Below, one piece after another: positions 45,630 to 54,013 of a stretch of 64,000 bases of DNA. Source of the DNA: DASUFP01 sp036274495 (GTDB lineage: Bacteria > Bacteroidota > Bacteroidia > AKYH767-A > OLB10); assembly GCA_036274495.1 (NCBI GenBank), contig DASUFP010000039.1, positions 1-64,000 of the forward strand, in the 5' to 3' direction. How positions within the stretch are numbered: position 1 is the stretch's first letter; each line of letters begins with the position of its first letter. The notes beneath the pieces were generated by a model. That model was not told the DNA's origin, did not search any database, and saw only the letters and a list, made by a program, of their open reading frames with translations. The position numbers and the translations under genes were made by a program.

Positions 45630-47861
45630 ATGAAAATGAACAAAAAACCTTCACCTGAACCTGAAACAAAGGTTGCAAGAATCATTGGGTTATTCAAGAC
45701 TTCTCCAACAGAAGCTTTTCAATCATTACTCGAAGAAGGAATTTTCTTTAACCACAAGCAAAGTGTCAATTTTTGGCAGAGTTATTCTGCAATTTACTCT
45801 GATGAACTTGTTGTATCATTTCCTGAATCAACAGAATTATTCAACAAGTTGGTTTGGCTCAAACTGTTCCATGATTTAAATCAATTCTATAATTCGGAAA
45901 AGGATAAAAACCTAAAAGAGTTATATGCTCTCAATCCGAATCAAAAAGATTTTGTTCAAGCCCTATTTCTTTGTCTTGAACTTGGAACCTATAGTTATCC
46001 ATACTCGACCTTTCCGATTTATTCTGGAGATTCCCTCACGGCAATTAAAACTATCCTTAAGGAAGTAAAACATCGCTTAAATCCCCAGAAACCATCTCCA
46101 TACTCCCCTGCACTTGCTCAAACGTGCAACACTCTGTTAAAAATCCAGATAGATTTGGATTCGCTCGAAGAATTCGTTGATGCATATGTATGGGCAGGAC
46201 TTGAAATGGAGAAACTGAAAGATTTGCAAGGATTTTCATTATCCATTTCAGAACGAAATAAAAAAGAGCTCAATCCACTTGTATTAAATCAAATAAAGAC
46301 GATAATAAAGCGAACATATAAACAAACAGAATCACATGCTGGGATTTCGACAGAAAAACACTTTATAAAGAACGACCCTAAATGGAAGTCCAATGAAGGT
46401 ATATTAGGGGCAATTGCCTTACATGGGGCAACTATCCATTCAAAAACACCTGGAATAACAGCGATAAATGCTGAGCCTGGAGAGTTTCCGGAATTAGACG
46501 TAACCAATCCGCATTCTATTAATTCAATTGCGAAGAAAGCCATTGAAACATTTTTGACTCACAATTTTCATTTACAGCTAAGACAAGCAATCTCCAGTGT
46601 TTATCAACCTAATGATGAGATAGATATCAAGACAATTCAGATTGAAGTCAAACCAAACATGTTTTTTTCACTTTTCGAGTTGATAGCTGCAATGTCAAGT
46701 CTGATTTCATGGTCGGATGCATATAGGTATTTCGCAGATTTTCCAGACAGTGGAAGCATCAAGTCTATCAAGAGGAAACTTTACCATCAGCTATCAAGCC
46801 AGGATGCAGATTTATCTGAGTTTGAAAAACACGAAATAATTAACTGGAAAATCGTGAGCGAATTTCAATTAATCAATTCAGCTCCAGAAAATATTTTCTA
46901 TGCCTTATTGAGCTCAGATAGTATTATCAATAAATTTCGGGATGTTGAAGAATTAAGGGACAAGTCTCCGATTGAACTTGAATCTATTTTACATTTATTT
47001 TCAGATTTGAATATTAAAACGCCTTTTAATCCAATTTATACTGTTAATAGTGATTACTATTTTGCTAATCACAGTTGTCTTTTCAATATGAATCGCATGT
47101 TATATGACAATTACATTTCAGATGAATTGTTCAATTCAAAAAAGCCCACGGGAAAGCAAAGAAAACATGTAGGGGATTTACAGAAAAATCGGGAATTACA
47201 ATTTGGCAATTCGATTTCAGATGTTTTTAAAGAAATAACTCCATATAGTAAAGCAAATATAAAATTTGATGGAACCAATCCTAAATATAATTTCGGTGAT
47301 TTAAAGGGTGAACTGGATACGGCTGTTTATTTCGAGTCAGAAAACATATTGTTTGTAATTGAGGTGAAGTTAAGTAATGTTGCTCCAAGGAGCGAAAAAA
47401 GAAAATACACTTGGGTATACAATAATATTGCAAATAAACATAAAGTAAATTCGGGAGTAAATCAAATCAAGAAGGATTTAAAGTTATTAAGTATTGGTGT
47501 CGGGTTACAATTAATTTCAGAGGAGATTAACGCTCCGAGTACAATTACAAATCCCCGTGTTTATCCAATAATCATTACTGATAATTTCTTTGCTGACCAT
47601 GAAGAATTCATATACAATGAGAGAGGAGATAAGGTTCGTTGCATCAGTTATTTTGAACTTAAACATCTCATTTTAAACAAACCGATTCACGAACAGCAAA
47701 AATTGCCTGAATTAAAAGGAGAATCAATCGCATCACAATTAATAAAGGCAATTGATAACAATTTATTTTGGAAATTCATTACTGATGAGGCTGCAAACTA
47801 TTCATACACCAAGTCCCTCACTGCCATCAATGATGAATTCAAAATAACTATGAAGATATAG
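45630..47861 (+). CDS. Large protein with C-terminal PD-(D/E)XK nuclease motif
   Basis: The protein has 743 residues. The first ~500 residues are helix-rich and not recognised. The C-terminal part has GELDTAVYF with D563 and, 15 residues on, IEVK (E578, K580), the D-x(14)-ExK spacing of PD-(D/E)XK nucleases, then QIKKDLKLL with a possible supporting Gln. It lies between hsdS and viperin, 143 bp after hsdS, and a TAGATTTG motif at 45573-45580 may mark its own promoter. A candidate DNA or RNA nuclease in the defence block; no family name offered. Confidence 0.6.
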   Translation: MKMNKKPSPEPETKVARIIGLFKTSPTEAFQSLLEEGIFFNHKQSVNFWQSYSAIYSDELVVSFPESTELFNKLVWLKLFHDLNQFYNSEKDKNLKELYALNPNQKDFVQALFLCLELGTYSYPYSTFPIYSGDSLTAIKTILKEVKHRLNPQKPSPYSPALAQTCNTLLKIQIDLDSLEEFVDAYVWAGLEMEKLKDLQGFSLSISERNKKELNPLVLNQIKTIIKRTYKQTESHAGISTEKHFIKNDPKWKSNEGILGAIALHGATIHSKTPGITAINAEPGEFPELDVTNPHSINSIAKKAIETFLTHNFHLQLRQAISSVYQPNDEIDIKTIQIEVKPNMFFSLFELIAAMSSLISWSDAYRYFADFPDSGSIKSIKRKLYHQLSSQDADLSEFEKHEIINWKIVSEFQLINSAPENIFYALLSSDSIINKFRDVEELRDKSPIELESILHLFSDLNIKTPFNPIYTVNSDYYFANHSCLFNMNRMLYDNYISDELFNSKKPTGKQRKHVGDLQKNRELQFGNSISDVFKEITPYSKANIKFDGTNPKYNFGDLKGELDTAVYFESENILFVIEVKLSNVAPRSEKRKYTWVYNNIANKHKVNSGVNQIKKDLKLLSIGVGLQLISEEINAPSTITNPRVYPIIITDNFFADHEEFIYNERGDKVRCISYFELKHLILNKPIHEQQKLPELKGESIASQLIKAIDNNLFWKFITDEAANYSYTKSLTAINDEFKITMKI

Positions 47862-47867
47862 TGCATA

Positions 47868-47905
47868 GGTGAGTTATCGGAGAATCCGATAATCTAAATC
47901 TCACC
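47868..47905 (+). promoter_or_regulatory. Hairpin overlapping the viperin translation start region
   Basis: GGTGAG-TTATCGGA (47868-47881), loop GAA, TCCGATAA (47885-47892), a 7-nt bulge, then CTCACC (47900-47905): a 14-bp stem ending 3 nt before ATG 47909. As RNA it would cover any ribosome-binding region; as DNA it could be an operator. No T-run follows, so not a terminator. Confidence 0.5.
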
Positions 47906-47908
47906 ACT

Positions 47909-48778
47909 ATGCAAAATTCTTCATTACCCAAAATCCCGTCCGTTAACTTTCACTTATGGGAACCCTGCAACATGCGTTGCGGATTTTGTTTTGCCACCTT
48001 CCAGGATGTAAAACAAACTGTTTTACCAAAAGGGCACCTTCCAAAAGATGATGCCCTGAGAATTGTAAAACTTCTGGCAGATGCCGGTTTTCAGAAAATC
48101 ACCTTTGCCGGTGGAGAGCCTACACTCTGCCCCTGGCTCACTGAGCTTATCGTTGAAGCAAAAAATGCCGGGATGACTACCATGATAGTTACAAATGGTA
48201 CCGGCCTTAGCAACTCTTTCCTAAAACAGAACCGGGAATATCTGGACTGGATAGCCATCAGTATTGACAGCATCTCTCCTGAGACCAACATGGCTTCGGG
48301 CAGAGCTATCTCTGGTAACAGACCGTTAAGTTTAGCGCAATATCAGTTACTGATTGCACAGATTCATCAGTTTGGATACAACCTGAAAATTAATACCGTT
48401 ATAAACCGGTTAAATTATTTGGAAGACCTGAATGAATTTATCCGGTTTGCCAATCCTAAACGATGGAAGGTTTTGCAGGCACTGCCAATAGTTGGACAGA
48501 ACGACCGGAAAATTGATGCATTCAAAATTTCACAGCAGGAGTTCAACTTTTTCCTTCATACCCACCGGAAGTTGCATCACTTGTTAGTGCCTGAAACCAA
48601 CTCTCAGATTTTAGGGTCATACGTAATGGTGGACCCAGCCGGGAGGTTTTTCGATAATTTCGAAGAAAAGCACCGGTACAGTATGTCGATTTTGGAGGTT
48701 GGGGCTCAACAAGCTTTGACGCAGGTGCATTATGATGCCTTAAAATTCCAAGACAGAGGTGGAATATATGATTGGTAG
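47909..48778 (+). CDS. Prokaryotic viperin (radical SAM ddhNTP synthase)
   Basis: The protein has 289 residues. The radical SAM cluster is C20-NMR-C24-GF-C27 (CxxxCxxC), preceded by SVNFHLWEP and followed by FATF, matching the viperin pattern VNxHxxxxCNxxCxFCF. FAGGEPTL and ISIDSIS follow as the SAM-binding strand motifs, and the C-terminal MVDPAGRFFDN resembles the viperin nucleotide-binding tail. Viperins make ddhCTP, ddhGTP or ddhUTP, chain terminators that block viral polymerases. No nucleotide-kinase gene is fused or adjacent. The substrate (CTP/GTP/UTP) is not resolved. Confidence 0.88.
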   Translation: MQNSSLPKIPSVNFHLWEPCNMRCGFCFATFQDVKQTVLPKGHLPKDDALRIVKLLADAGFQKITFAGGEPTLCPWLTELIVEAKNAGMTTMIVTNGTGLSNSFLKQNREYLDWIAISIDSISPETNMASGRAISGNRPLSLAQYQLLIAQIHQFGYNLKINTVINRLNYLEDLNEFIRFANPKRWKVLQALPIVGQNDRKIDAFKISQQEFNFFLHTHRKLHHLLVPETNSQILGSYVMVDPAGRFFDNFEEKHRYSMSILEVGAQQALTQVHYDALKFQDRGGIYDW

Positions 48779-48792
48779 TTTCACGGGAAACA

Positions 48793-48838
48793 TGTCGATT
48801 ATTTTAACTATTTTCGACACGTTATTGGCTTATGTCGA
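48793..48838. promoter_or_regulatory. TGTCGA triplet array 1
   Basis: TGTCGA at 48793-48798 (+), TCGACA at 48814-48819 (inverted) and TGTCGA at 48833-48838 (+). Start-to-start spacings are 21 and 19 bp. The first two form an inverted repeat with similar inner bases (TGTCGATT...TTTTCGACA). Same geometry as array 2; likely a repressor operator. Confidence 0.6.
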
Positions 48839-49035
48839 TTTTATCAACATATAGGACAAGTTTTAAATTCAACCATCATTTAAATATATTTATTTGATAT
48901 TCAACTATATATCAAACATTTTAAGTGTTTGTAAACCTCTATCTTGAAATCCTAAAACGTACTTTATTGAAATTCAAATAAATATAACTTTCAAAAACAA
49001 AATATCCTTAGAATAGTTGGGAAGACTCTTGCATG
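48839..49035. other. AT-rich spacer between TGTCGA arrays
   Basis: About 197 bp of AT-rich DNA between the two arrays in the 318-bp gap before fic. No gene and no clear TAnnTTTG promoter found; a promoter for fic-hsdR presumably lies here or in array 2. Confidence 0.5.
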
Positions 49036-49081
49036 TGTCGATTTTATTGTAGATTTTCGACATATCGAAAGCTCATGTCGA
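49036..49081. promoter_or_regulatory. TGTCGA triplet array 2, upstream of fic
   Basis: TGTCGA at 49036-49041 (+), TCGACA at 49057-49062 (inverted), TGTCGA at 49076-49081 (+). Spacings are again 21 and 19 bp, identical to array 1 and 243 bp downstream of it. It lies 16-61 bp before the Fic start, so it fits an autoregulatory operator. Confidence 0.6.
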
Positions 49082-49096
49082 GCCTGTATACATATC

Positions 49097-50179
49097 ATGA
49101 ATAGAACAGACCCCTTTAATCAGCTTCCGGATTTACCTCCCAAAACGGACCTTGAAAGCCCGGAATTTCTCAAAGCCAGTATCAAAGCCAGCAGGTTATT
49201 AGCTGAATTGAAAGGGTATTGTCAAACACTCCCAAACCCCAGACTACTGATAAATACCATAGTGCTACAGGAAAGTAAAGATAGCTCCGCAATTGAAAAT
49301 ATTGTTACCACCCAGGATGAACTGTACAGAGCAGTTGCTTCTATTGACGACGGAGATGGATTTGGTGCAGCAACAAAGGAAGTGTTATGGTATCGTGAAG
49401 CACTGTACCATGGATTGGATTTAATGAGAAGCCGGGGGTTGACCACAAATACCCTCATTGCCATCATGCGGAAATTGAAAAATACAGATGAGGGTATTCG
49501 AAAAAACACAGGCACCAAGCTTGCTAATCCAACCACAAAAGAAATAATCTATACGCCACCCGAAGGAGAAACGCTCTTAAGAGAAAAACTCACTTCACTT
49601 GAAAAATTCATGCATAATGACAAGGATGATATTGATGTATTGATAAAAATGGCACTCATTCATTATCAATTTGAGGCAATTCACCCATTTTCCGATGGCA
49701 ATGGTAGAACAGGTAGAATTTTAAATGTGTTGTATCTGGTACAAAAGGAGCTATTAAATATCCCGGTATTATATATGAGTTCTTATATCATCCAAAGAAA
49801 AGGTGATTACTATCGTTTACTCCGTGAAGTAACAGAAAATCAAAATTGGAGAGGTTGGATATTGTTTATGCTTCAAGCTGTATCCGAGACGGCTGAAATC
49901 ACGCTTGCAAAGATTGATGAAATCCAGAAGTTGAAAAAGGAAATGACCGGAACGGTAAAAGATGTGCTAAAAAATTCATACAACAGCGAATTAGTCGATT
50001 TAATGTTTAGCTTTCCGTATTTGAAAATTAAAATTTTGGAAAAACACGATATTGCCCAGAGACAAACTGCATCAGTGTACTTGCAAAAGCTCGCAAATGT
50101 TGGTATTCTCCAGCCTATGAAAGTCGGAAAGGAAATGTATTATATCAATCACAGACTCATGAAACTTTTTAGCAACTAA
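49097..50179 (+). CDS. Fic family AMPylator-like protein with class II inhibitory motif
   Basis: The protein has 360 residues. The catalytic Fic motif HPFSDGNGRTGR begins at H196. The N-terminal inhibitory motif SSAIEN (63-68, [S/T]xxxE[G/N]) places it with class II Fic proteins, whose own N-terminus blocks ATP until relieved. The N-terminal part NPRLLINTIVLQESK and the C-terminal winged-helix-like end (ASVYLQKLANVGILQPM) are typical of restriction-linked and autoregulating Fic proteins. It is 5 bp from hsdR, so it is probably cotranscribed with the nuclease subunit. Targets unknown. Confidence 0.88.
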   Translation: MNRTDPFNQLPDLPPKTDLESPEFLKASIKASRLLAELKGYCQTLPNPRLLINTIVLQESKDSSAIENIVTTQDELYRAVASIDDGDGFGAATKEVLWYREALYHGLDLMRSRGLTTNTLIAIMRKLKNTDEGIRKNTGTKLANPTTKEIIYTPPEGETLLREKLTSLEKFMHNDKDDIDVLIKMALIHYQFEAIHPFSDGNGRTGRILNVLYLVQKELLNIPVLYMSSYIIQRKGDYYRLLREVTENQNWRGWILFMLQAVSETAEITLAKIDEIQKLKKEMTGTVKDVLKNSYNSELVDLMFSFPYLKIKILEKHDIAQRQTASVYLQKLANVGILQPMKVGKEMYYINHRLMKLFSN

Positions 50180-50184
50180 TTTTT

Positions 50185-53163
50185 ATGTCATTTAATGAAC
50201 TTAATGCGGTAGAACATTTTATCATTCACCAGTTAACCGGTGTAAATCTGAATGATGTTCAAAAGAGTCGTGCGGAAGATGGTCCGGTATCGTATGCAAA
50301 CGAACCGAAGTGGAGATATGTTCAATCTGAACTGCTAAAACGGGATATATCTGATGTACTGCTGGAATCCGAATTGAAGGATGCTCTTTACAGATTAAAT
50401 CCACAGTTGAATGGTAGCTCTGAAAAGGCAGATGAAATAATTCATAAACTCAGAGCGATTCTAATAACAGTTAACAATGTAGGACTTGTAAGAGCTAACG
50501 AAGAGTTTTCAAAATGGCTCCGTAATGAAATGACGTTGCCTCTTGGTAAGAATCATGAACACATCACCATCAGGTTAATTGACTTTGAGCAGGTAGAAAA
50601 CAACAGTTATATTCTAACTAACCAATTAAACTTTCGGGCACGGGAAACTAAAATTCCTGACATCGTAATGTATGTCAATGGTATTCCGCTTGTAATTGGC
50701 GAAGCGAAGACACCGGTACGTCCTGCCGTGACCTGGTTTGATGGTGCCCATGACATTCATCAAATTTATGAGAATGCAATACCGCAACTATTCGTCCCAA
50801 ATATCTTTTCATTTGCAACGGAAGGCAAAGAGCTGTTCATTGGTGGTGTCCGAACTCCACTTGAATTTTGGGCTCCCTGGCGAATTGAAGTCGAAAAAGA
50901 CGAACTAAGTCATTTTGCCGGTCTGAACGATGTGGCGAAACAGCTAACACACTTGCTGAAACCCTCAACTGTTCTGGATATTCTCCAGTTCTACACAGTT
51001 TATGCAACCAGCAGCAAGAAAAAGAAAATCAAAGTGGTGTGCAGGTATCAGCAATATGAGGGCGCAAATGGTATTGTGGAGCGTGTGAAAGAGGGGAAAA
51101 TCAAGAAAGGACTCATTTGGCACTTCCAGGGTTCCGGTAAATCGTTGCTGATGTTGTTTGCAGCTCAGAAATTGCGAAAACAGCAAGACTTGCATAATCC
51201 TACGGTCTTGATAGTGGTTGACCGAACCGACCTGGATACTCAGATAGCAGCAACTTTTAATACTGCCGAGGTTCCCAACATGGTTACAACCGACAACATA
51301 AAGCAACTGCACAAATTACTCGAACAAGATACCCGCAAAATCATTATCACCATGGTTCACAAGTTCAAGGAAGCGTATGCTGATATGAACACACGGGAGA
51401 ACATCATTGTGATGGTGGATGAAGCTCATCGAACGCAAGAAGGTGATTTGGGTAGAAAAATGCGAAGCGCACTTCCAAATGCTTTTCTTTTCGGACTAAC
51501 CGGTACTCCCATCAATAAAGCAGATAAAAACACTTTCTGGGCTTTTGGAGCTGAGCAGGATTCGGGAGGATATATGAGCCGGTATACTTTCCAGGACAGC
51601 ATCCGTGATAATGCTACCCTACCATTACATTTTGAACCCCGATTACCAAATTATCATATCGACAAAGAAAGTCTCGATGTTGCTTTCAGGGAGATGGCAA
51701 ATGACCTAAGTGAAGAAGACCGGAATAAACTTAGCCAGAAGGCTGCAAATATGTCGGTCTTTCTAAAATCTCCTGAGCGAGTAAAAACCATTGTTGCCGA
51801 TATCGCAGAACATTTTAAAGCACACGTTGAGCCGGAAGGTTTAAAGGCGATGATAGTTACTCCGGACAGGTATGCTTGCATCCAGTACAAGGAAGAACTG
51901 GATAAACTCATGGGTGCTGAATGCAGTGCGGTTGTTATCAGTACATCCGCAAACGATGATTATGAATTCAAACAGAAATGGGGACTTGATAAAGATGCAC
52001 AGGAAAAGGTGGTGGAGAAATTTAATGATTCTGATTCGCCATTGAAGTTTCTCATTGTGACAGCCAAACTTCTAACAGGGTTCGATTCTCCCATTCTGCA
52101 AACCATGTACCTGGATAAATCATTAAAAGACCATACTCTCCTACAAGCGATTTGCAGAACAAACAGACTATTTCCCAATAAAACATTTGGTAGAATCGTA
52201 GATTATTTCGGTGTGTTTGACGATACAGCCTCTGCCCTGGCGTTTGACGAAGCCAGTGTAAAGGCAGTTATCACTAATTTACAAGAGTTGCGTGACAAAT
52301 TACCTGAGTGGATTGACAAATGCCTTTCTCATTTCTCTGGAGTTGATAGGACTCTTGGCGGATTTGAAGGATTACAAAAAGCTCAGGATTGTATTAACAC
52401 AAATGAGAAGCGTGATGCATTCGCCAAAGACTACAGCAGCTTGTGCAAATTATGGGAAGCCCTTTCACCTGACCCGGTATTAAATCAATATCAGAAAGAT
52501 TACAAATGGCTGTCGCAGGTATATACAAGTGTAAAACCTGCTTCAGATGATAATGGCCGTTTGCTCTGGCATGCACTTGGTGCACAAACAACAGCTCTAA
52601 TTCACGAACACATTCATGTTACAGGCATCAACAAAGAGATGGAAGAGTTGGTGCTGGATGCCGAAGTGATTGATGACTTAATGAATAAAAAAGACCCAAA
52701 CAAGGCAAAGAAAGTGATGATTATATTAATTGGCCGTTTGAAGAAACACGGCAATAATCCAATCTTTAAAAAGCTAAGTGAACGACTGGAAATCATACGT
52801 AGCAAAGCAGAACAAGGCCTCATTAATTCAGTTGAGTTTATCAAGGAACTGTGTCAAATTGCGAAGGAGACACTGCAGGCGGAAAAAGGCATTGAAACTA
52901 AAGTCGAGCAGAAATCTGGCAAAGCTGCACTAACTGAATTGTTTTTGGAATTAAAAACCGACACCACTCCAGCAATCGTAGAACGAATCGTTAATGACAT
53001 TGACGAAATCGTTCGAATTGTCCGTTTTGACGGATGGCAGGATTCTACGGTAGGCGAGCGGGAAGTGAAAAAAGAACTCCGGAAGGTGCTTTGGACAAAA
53101 TATCAAATAAAAGATGAGGAGTTGTTTAATAGGGCGTATGATTATATAAGGGAATATTATTAA
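50185..53163 (+). CDS. hsdR: Type I restriction subunit HsdR
   Basis: The protein has 992 residues. N-terminal PD-(D/E)XK nuclease (D159 in KIPDIVMYV, then IGEAK with E173 and K175), motor domains with Walker A QGSGKS (GSGKS 316-320) and DEAH box VDEAHRT (412-415), and the long helical C-terminus. It is the ATP-driven translocation and cleavage subunit that pairs with hsdM/hsdS. Unusually, it lies 4.7 kb from hsdS with nuclease, viperin and Fic genes between. Confidence 0.95.
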   Translation: MSFNELNAVEHFIIHQLTGVNLNDVQKSRAEDGPVSYANEPKWRYVQSELLKRDISDVLLESELKDALYRLNPQLNGSSEKADEIIHKLRAILITVNNVGLVRANEEFSKWLRNEMTLPLGKNHEHITIRLIDFEQVENNSYILTNQLNFRARETKIPDIVMYVNGIPLVIGEAKTPVRPAVTWFDGAHDIHQIYENAIPQLFVPNIFSFATEGKELFIGGVRTPLEFWAPWRIEVEKDELSHFAGLNDVAKQLTHLLKPSTVLDILQFYTVYATSSKKKKIKVVCRYQQYEGANGIVERVKEGKIKKGLIWHFQGSGKSLLMLFAAQKLRKQQDLHNPTVLIVVDRTDLDTQIAATFNTAEVPNMVTTDNIKQLHKLLEQDTRKIIITMVHKFKEAYADMNTRENIIVMVDEAHRTQEGDLGRKMRSALPNAFLFGLTGTPINKADKNTFWAFGAEQDSGGYMSRYTFQDSIRDNATLPLHFEPRLPNYHIDKESLDVAFREMANDLSEEDRNKLSQKAANMSVFLKSPERVKTIVADIAEHFKAHVEPEGLKAMIVTPDRYACIQYKEELDKLMGAECSAVVISTSANDDYEFKQKWGLDKDAQEKVVEKFNDSDSPLKFLIVTAKLLTGFDSPILQTMYLDKSLKDHTLLQAICRTNRLFPNKTFGRIVDYFGVFDDTASALAFDEASVKAVITNLQELRDKLPEWIDKCLSHFSGVDRTLGGFEGLQKAQDCINTNEKRDAFAKDYSSLCKLWEALSPDPVLNQYQKDYKWLSQVYTSVKPASDDNGRLLWHALGAQTTALIHEHIHVTGINKEMEELVLDAEVIDDLMNKKDPNKAKKVMIILIGRLKKHGNNPIFKKLSERLEIIRSKAEQGLINSVEFIKELCQIAKETLQAEKGIETKVEQKSGKAALTELFLELKTDTTPAIVERIVNDIDEIVRIVRFDGWQDSTVGEREVKKELRKVLWTKYQIKDEELFNRAYDYIREYY

Positions 53164-53174
53164 AATATCTTAAC

Positions 53175-53978
53175 ATGGATTATAATATCAAGGAGCATGG
53201 GGATTGGCTCGAAAAGCAGGCAGCAGACTATATTAATACAAATATTCCCGCATACGAACTGATTTGGAAATCGTTAATTGGTCACAAGGGAAATGGGCAA
53301 ATGGCGACAATGCAAAATCTCAATGATTCAGCAGCACGAACAAGAGTTGATTTTGCTCAACATCATTATACAATTCTTGAATCCCTTTATTTTATGCAAT
53401 TGATGGCAGATGATGAAAATAAAATCAAAACAATAATTTCATTTGAGCAATATAGAATAGTCATAAATCAAATAATGTCTTTTCAGGCATATTCGGGAAG
53501 GCTCAGAGATAATATAGGAGAGTGCTTTTTTTTAATAGCCCCCAAGGAAGAAGCCGAAAAAGCCATAAAAAAACTGGAAGAGTTTTACAACGAACGTCAT
53601 ATTTATATTCACGGTAGAAAGGTTCCATTTTCAATTGATGCCGACAATATTTTTAAAATTGCTTTGGTAAAACGTAGTACTATTTCTTCTACAGGGTTTG
53701 GAAAAGATATGCCATGGGAATCCATTTCAGACAAAGAAATGAATTACTTAACTGATACATTCAATAAATCGCTCACTGAACTAAAACCATTAGTACAAGG
53801 ATTGCTGAGTAATCTTTACCAATTTGTAAATAAGTTTATACATAAAAGTGGCGGAAAGTTAATCTTTGGGTATTCTGCAAATTTGGAATCCCCAATTTCC
53901 TCATCAATTAATCCGGCTCCTTCAGCATCGGCATATTTTCCGGATATAAATTCATCTGGCGGAAACTATTTGTCATAA
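53175..53978 (+). CDS. HEPN-like hypothetical protein downstream of hsdR
   Basis: The protein has 267 residues. Mostly helical; RLRDNIGECFFL at about 112-124 and NERHIYIHGR at about 138-147 give an Arg-x4-His (RHIYIH) motif consistent with HEPN ribonucleases. A Ser/Pro-rich low-complexity tail (SSINPAPSASAYFP) ends it. It starts 11 bp after hsdR in the same operon. HEPN proteins in such positions often act as RNA-cutting toxins. The fold assignment is by motif and helical content only. Confidence 0.45.
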   Translation: MDYNIKEHGDWLEKQAADYINTNIPAYELIWKSLIGHKGNGQMATMQNLNDSAARTRVDFAQHHYTILESLYFMQLMADDENKIKTIISFEQYRIVINQIMSFQAYSGRLRDNIGECFFLIAPKEEAEKAIKKLEEFYNERHIYIHGRKVPFSIDADNIFKIALVKRSTISSTGFGKDMPWESISDKEMNYLTDTFNKSLTELKPLVQGLLSNLYQFVNKFIHKSGGKLIFGYSANLESPISSSINPAPSASAYFPDINSSGGNYLS

Positions 53979-54013
53979 ATCTCCAGAATTTTCTAATCCA
54001 AAACATGTAACTT

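Noticed and set aside
36293..53163. BREX, DISARM or CBASS system
   Set aside because: None of the required marker genes (for example pglZ/brxC, drmA/B/C, or a CD-NTase) were found; type I R-M plus novel fusion fits better.
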